A stretch of DNA of 64,000 nt from Ignavibacteriales bacterium (GTDB lineage Bacteria; Bacteroidota; Ignavibacteria; Ignavibacteriales; Ignavibacteriaceae). The stretch spans positions 117,386 through 181,385 of the forward strand of contig JADJIH010000029.1 of NCBI GenBank assembly GCA_016707115.1, in the 5' to 3' direction. The notes below the pieces were generated by a model. That model did no database searches. It saw nothing but the letters and a program-made list of their open reading frames with translations, and had not been told where the DNA came from. Numbering within the stretch: position 1 is the stretch's first letter; every line of letters starts with the position of its first letter. The position numbers were made by a program, and so were the translations under genes. Shown here piece by piece: positions 58,844 through 64,000 of this stretch.

Positions 58844-60509
58844 TATTTAACTCCTTTCACAAAACCAATTCTATCAGCGATAATTTTTGCTGGACTTCTA
58901 CCGCGAAGTTTTTTCATTATCATTCCCATCAACAAAATACTTTTACTGTTTTGATTATAAAGAGTCATTTTATCACAATCTGATTTTGCCTTGTTAATAA
59001 TTTCATCAACTTCTTTTTCGTTTACAGGATTCTGAATAACTTCTTCTGTAAATATTCCAAGCTCAGCAACTGTTTGTAAAGTTGTTAATAAAGCATCTTG
59101 TGGAATTTTTTTATCCGCATAAGATTTTAGAATTTCTTCAAGCATATTTTCGTTAAGCCATTCAGTTGTAACACCACGCTTTTTTAATCTCTTTGGATAT
59201 TGAATAAGAAATACTGCCACCGTTGTTGGATTTATTTTCCAATCACTAACTGCTTTCTTAAAAAGTTCTGCATAAGGAGAAACAGAAAGTTCTTCAATAG
59301 TATCTTTTGGAATTCCAAGTTTGATATACCATTCAATTCTTTTCCAGAATTGTTCGGCAGCCATGATTTTATTTGTGCAATTTTTTCTTTCGTAATTTTT
59401 TTCGGCGGAAGATCTGTATCAGGATACATTCTAAATAGTAGTTAAGCATGCAATAACTCTAACTCGATCAGAAATTTCTTTGGAGAAATACGTATCTGTT
59501 TGTGTTTGCCAATGAAGCAAATCTTTAAAACCCTTTAGTACAACAGCACTTAAGTTCAATCGAAATCTGCAGCGTTTTTTAAAGGAGCATAATGAACTTT
59601 CTTTAATAATTTTGTAATGTCAAAAGATTCGGCTTTAAATGTTTCAGGTGTGATGCCACGTTTTTTTAATTCCTCTCTCAATCGTAAAAGATTCCATTGT
59701 CTCATCGCTTCGTTATAAGTAAGAAGCGGAATTAATGTTATTTGAGGAACTCCTTTTATTTCTACACGAGTTCCACCTTCAACACTTACGTTTACATCTT
59801 CGCGAGCGGCACCCATTCCACGACGAACTTTTTGTGTACTTCTCACAAGCTTGCTGCATTGCCATGCAACATCTGCAACTTCCTGCGGAGTTTTCATTGC
59901 AGGTTCTGTAACAGTTTCGATAAGCGGCATTCCAAGTCTGTCTGTTAGATAAACTCTATCATGACCAATATCAGAAACTTCTCTGCACGAATCTTCTTCT
60001 ATAGACATCTGAACAATTTTTACTTTTCTATCTTTGTAAGGAATCCAGCCATCGAGAGCATAAATTGCAGTACGTTGAAATCCTGTTGGAATACTTCCAT
60101 CCAAATACTGTTTACGAGCAATATGAATTTCATCTACAACATTACAGTTGTACAACATTCCAATTCCTATTGCAATATCAAGCGCATCTTCGTTTATTAA
60201 AAATGGCGGAGTGTCATCCATTTCGTAAGTGCAAACCGTCTCGCGGTTAATGCGGTAAAGAATATCTTTCTTAGTCTTGAATTCCATCAATGCTGTGCCG
60301 TCATAAACTCCCATTTCAGATAGTGTAGGACGCATATGCCGTAATATTTCAGCATCAAATTCCCTTGTATATTTTCCTGCAGGACAACGGCAGAAAAGTT
60401 TTTTCTCGGTTAAAAGCTGTTGATGAATTTCTAATCCTGATTTGAACCCGACTGTTTTATAGTCGTCCTCAGTCATTTCGTTGAAAGGTTTGAAAATAAA
60501 ATCATACAT
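58843..60509 (-). CDS. gatE: Glu-tRNA(Gln) amidotransferase subunit E, archaeal type (frameshifted, GAD segment missing)
   Basis: The N-terminal cradle domain is clear: KTVGFKSGLEIHQQLLTEKK, LFCRCPAGKYTREF, GVPQITLIPLLTYNEAMRQW, DRLGMPLIETVTEPAMKTPQ and KVRRGMGAAREDVNVSVEGG. After a shift near 59560 it continues VLKGFKDLLHW...KEISDRVRVIACL, then RMYPDTDLPPKKI and a YqeY-like tail (LMGMIMKKLRGRSPAKIIAD). The IHQQL and MYPDTD motifs identify GatE and not GatB. Archaeal GatE has an AspRS-like GAD insertion of about 100 residues between the last two; here the gap is only a few residues. GatE converts Glu-tRNA(Gln) to Gln-tRNA(Gln). First gene of the gatE-gatD operon. Confidence 0.88.
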
Positions 60510-60622
60510 GAAGTGAACAACATTTTTTGTTTGATAAAAAAATAGCACGCTGATAATTATGATAAACTATGATCATAATAAGTCTTAAAAGATCATAAAA
60601 ATCAGCGTACCATTGACTTAAC

Positions 60623-61843
60623 TTATTTATTGAATTTCGAGAAATAATCCTTGAACATATCTTTATGAACCATAAAATCCATAATCTTTAGCTTAACATA
60701 ATCTTCATGATAGAAGTAATAACCTTTATCACCAGTGTTGCGTGAGCCCGCACCGGAATCTTTTATCAAGAACCATGTTTTGCCATCTAATTCTTCATAC
60801 CCGATTAAATGAATTCCATAGTCATCGGTTTGTTGTTTCATTACTAAAACGAAATTGCCTTGAATTTTCATCAATGAATTCAGATGGAATATCAAATGTT
60901 GGAACCATTGCACATTTTGTCCAGCTATCATATCCTGCTTCACTAACATCACCACCGATTGCAAGCGTGTAGCCATTTTTAATAGCGTTCTTCAACACTT
61001 TCATAAAATCATCGAGCGGAATGTTATAATAATCTTTGTTGTGCCACCAGTTATCCGGGACTTCATATTCAACTTGCTGCCAATACGGCTGCTGCAAATA
61101 AGAAACAACATCAACGTAATCATCAACATTAAGTTTTAAATAATTTGTAAGATATTCCTTGGGTGTATATTTCTTTCCATCGACAACAACTTCTGTTGGT
61201 GGTACTCCGAGATAGTGATTTAGTATAGATTTTGTAACTGCAACAACTTCATCTTCATTCCAGGCATTTATTGTTTTAACATTTTGCAGGTAAGTCTGAA
61301 TTTCTGTTATCATATCACTGTGATCGTGATATGCTGGCCTGGCAATAATCCCGTACAAACTGGTGTAAGACAGCCCCATACATTTATAAATTCTCGTTAC
61401 AGCATTTGCTTCAGAACCTTCTTCAACAATTGATTTTCCGCGTGTGCGTACAAACTCTTTAACTTTTTCAACATACTCCCAGTAAGCCGTATAGATTGGC
61501 GAAATGCTCACTTGCTTCCCTGTTAAACGATTAACTTCTGATTCAAAAAATGAAGTTGTAGAAAAAGTCCAGCAGGTTCCTGTTTGTCCCTGAGAAACAG
61601 GTTCGTTGGTATGATTAATATTTAAACTCTTCTTTGGATTGGGGATAATTTATTCCAGTAAAATCAGCTTAAAACTTTTTCTTTTTTCTTCCGGTTTGGA
61701 TTTTTAAAATCATCAATTCCCTTTTCTATTTCTTTATAGAAACCATCTTTAGGTTCAACAAAAACGCCTTTATTTTTCTTTTGCGGTTTGATGAAGGAAG
61801 CTGATACGAAAATTAGAATTGCTAAAGAGATAATGGATTTCAT
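60623..61843 (-). CDS. Papain-like C1 peptidase, aminopeptidase C/bleomycin hydrolase type (two frameshifts)
   Basis: Signal peptide at the start (MKSIISLAILIFVSASF). A shift near 61670 leads to the oxyanion Gln and nucleophile in EPVSQGQTGTCWTFSTTSFF. The middle (AYWEYVEKVKEFVRTRGKSI, EGSEANAVTRIYKCMGL, DNWWHNKDYYNIPLDDFMKV) is typical of the C1B group. After a second shift near 60860 the catalytic His is in DYGIHLIGYEELDGKTWFLI. The usual Asn (N in ENSWG) is replaced: the segment reads LIKDSGAGSRN. An Asp there might still support the His, but activity is uncertain. An exported C1B peptidase is notable because many family members are cytoplasmic. Confidence 0.82.
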
Positions 61844-62003
61844 AAACCTTACCTTTTAGTAGTTGATTTGAAAATTATTTAAGAATTATGATTCAAAATT
61901 AGGGATAAATGGAAAGAGTGTAGAAGCTGAATATCGTATAAAACAATTCCCGGCTAAATTGAAGGAGGCAACAAACAATCCCTGGGGAATAAAAAACAAA
62001 TGC

Positions 62004-64000
62004 TTACTTAATTAGAATCATTTTACTTGCTAAAACACCAATACCAAAATCGATAGTATAAATATATAACATCTGAAGGGGCCTCTTTTCCATCTGAAAA
62101 CTTACAATCCCAAAAATTTCGTACGTCCCTGCATTAGAGACATAATATTTAATTGTTCTTACAAACTCTCTAATGAATTATAAATCTTTAAAACTACATC
62201 AGATTTGAATATCTTTCCCAATAGTAAAATCTTATTGTTGTTGACGGATTAAATGGGTTTGGATAATTCCCAGAATTCAAACTCATCTGGCTGGAACATT
62301 TTCTGTGCAGACAATTAATCTCATCTTCAACATTTGTGGGATTTCCAAAGCTTGTAAACGGAGATATCACACCAAATGCGACACTTAATTCTATTATTTG
62401 CTGCTTTATTAGCATTGCTTGGGGTGAATTAGGATCTAATAAATAATATTGAACCAATAAGTATTCAATTTTGTTTTGCCCAAGCCTTTGGTAGAAAACT
62501 AGCTAATTACATTTGAATCAGCAAGAGTTACTGGGTAGTTGTATTGTACATTTTGCCCAAAAAAGCTTCACTTCGAAAGTATAATATTATTAATGTTTCC
62601 GGGGTTGAATATCTTCAGGGACACAATCGTTTGTTGTCCTTTGTACAAATTTGGGGAGGAAATATTTATTTAAATATTGCGGATCAAAAGATATTGATGT
62701 GTTTAATAAAACAGTATTGCTTATCTGCTGATAAAGTTTGTTAAAACTTCTTCTAATTCATTATTTAACAAAAAGGTTACCCAAATCCATTAGTATCCGA
62801 AGAAATTTGAGTCAACAATTGTTATTTATATATGGAACTTATTCCAAGCTGAATACACAAAATATTGTTTCTGTAGTTTGAATTAAATTATTTATATGCT
62901 GAATTAGCTGTTCAAAGTATTTGTAATTCCTGCCGTTGCTTCTCCATCTGTTAAGAATAATAATATTTTGCAGTTGAGTCATTTGCGGTTGAAAATTGCG
63001 GAACAGCAACATCAAAAGCTCTGATATATTATAGTTGAAGCCTCTCGTGCATAAATCGATGAGATTGTAAGCTAGAGCTTGAGTGTCACTTTCTTCGTAG
63101 GATTAAATCAACTATGAATAGGGCTAAACTCGTAATAATATCATCAAAATCTATTATAATAAATTTATCTCCTTCATTTTGAATTCTGAACAATATAAGT
63201 CGCCGCGTTCTTTGCCTGTTCCATTTTGTTCCCGGACTATCTTCCGGAACGATCAATGATGAAATTAAAAACTTTATCCAATGATATCGGTATTATTACT
63301 TGGGTCTGGCTCGGCTACAAAAAAAAAGAATCCGTTATCTAATCCATCTCTGGAACAAGAGAATCAGACGGAAAAGTACTAAAACTAAATAATCCTAATT
63401 CGTTAAGACTGAGAGTATAAAGACTTTATAGTTTAAATTGGCGAAGTTTCTGATGATGTATATTCCAAATACGCATAGTTACCATTGTTAGTCTGTTGAG
63501 TTGCGTTATGACTAAGAGTAGGATTGCATCAATAGTACGAGAAGAATTTAATATGAATCTAAATTCCTGAGTGCTGAACGGACTTTGTTAGTAAATGTCT
63601 TATAATCATTTGGGTATTCAAAATTTATGTTGGCAATGGTACTTTACGTAAATTCAACGTATGTTAGTTCTATAGTAACAACTGAATCTGCTTTTAGTGT
63701 GTCTAAAAAATATCGGAAATAGAGAGGAGCGTCACCCAGATATTGTAAGATTTGGATGAGGATTTCCTCCTGGCAGCGATGTATCTGGCGGTTGTGGAGT
63801 TATCATGGCTGTTTCAAATTCCATTTTATTTTCCATTTAGGGCGAAACAGCACTAGCTCCTAATGGAAGTGGAAATGCATACTTGAAATTTTATCAACAC
63901 CGAAAGTATTTCCTAAACGGTGTGTTGTTTTAATTAGAGCTATTTGATTTTCTACTTCGACATTAATGATCGAAGTTTCAACTTTGAGATATGTTTGATT
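62004..64000 (-). pseudogene. VIT/VWA-domain T9SS cargo protein, heavily frameshifted, 5' end outside
   Basis: Coding fragments on the minus strand in order: VIT-type segments QIALIKTTHRLGNTFGVDKI and YAFPLPLGASAVSP near 63890-63850; TAMITPQPPDTSLPGGNPHP; LYFRYFLDTLKADSVVTIEL; a VWA start FIIDRSGS with KMEQAKNAATYIVQN and NEGDKFIII near 63280-63170; IIELSVAFGVISPFTSFGNP; and a T9SS sorting domain SGNYPNPFNPSTTIRF to KMILIK at 62004. VIT plus VWA is the inter-alpha-trypsin-inhibitor-heavy-chain-like arrangement, which in bacteria is usually a metal-dependent surface adhesion protein. More than ten frame changes; no intact protein could be made from this sequence. Confidence 0.75.

Noticed and set aside
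57447..60509. GatB/GatA or plain asparaginase operon
   Set aside because: IHQQL, MYPDTD and the GAD/YqeY-type layout with a Tudor-like domain on the asparaginase fit GatE/GatD and not GatB or type I asparaginase.

Overview
The window is AT-rich, densely coded bacterial DNA. Six genes, at about 26.6, 28.9, 30.4, 40.1, 56.1 and 62.0 kb, end in the NYPNPFNP...TKKM(I/L)-x-(K/R) type IX secretion sorting domain typical of the Ignavibacteria/Chlorobi/Bacteroidota group. LytS/LytTR pairs, a hybrid two-component regulator, TorF-like and other beta-barrels, DUF6544, DUF4256 and DUF1801 fit the same group. My best guess is a member of Ignavibacteriota. I saw no rRNA, tRNA or CRISPR array.

Layout. 0-4 kb: the end of a ParA gene, secreted hypotheticals, and a small SPFH / ribbon-helix-helix cluster with a dyad operator candidate. 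4-10.8 kb: an SDR/quinone-reductase pair, a YidB-like protein, a beta-barrel, a LytS/LytTR pair and an alpha/beta hydrolase. 10.8-18.6 kb (minus strand): flavodoxin-ferredoxin, DUF6544, beta-barrel, Acg-type nitroreductase, a Crp/Fnr regulator, an unusual Phe/Asp/Lys-rich lipoprotein, membrane proteins and a haem-binding protein. 18.6-26.6 kb: transketolase and a DPP-IV peptidase head to head, a B12-binding radical SAM enzyme, an OmpR-type two-component pair and a beta-carbonic-anhydrase-like protein. 26.6-42.1 kb: secreted and surface proteins, two tandem paralogues with a variable middle, two tiny membrane proteins and a one-piece hybrid two-component regulator. 42-49.1 kb: a Kir-type K+ channel, a SpoIIE phosphatase, a REC-LytTR regulator, a TorF-like porin with an ammonium transporter, and DUF4256/DUF1801 genes. 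49.1-49.45 kb: a 21-bp-period degenerate tandem repeat with phased T-tracts. 49.8-52.5 kb: decayed genes including a serpin. 52.7-57.4 kb: EttA, an IS200-like (Y1) transposase flanked by short palindromes, and a broken YCF48-type protein. 57.4-60.5 kb: a gatE-gatD operon of the archaeal Glu-tRNA(Gln) amidotransferase type. 60.6-64 kb: a C1 peptidase and a broken VIT/VWA protein.

Many genes carry single-base frameshifts, mostly at homopolymers. Three places look as if 200-300 bases are missing: the transketolase/DPP junction, the middle of the ammonium transporter, and the GAD insertion of GatE. Consensus or assembly error is a likely cause, so I list most broken genes as single CDSs with the breaks noted. 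The most interesting items are GatDE in a bacterial genome, the 21-bp repeat, the palindromic repeat families (one copy sits in frame inside a secretion signal) and the SPFH/RHH cluster with its operator-like dyad.
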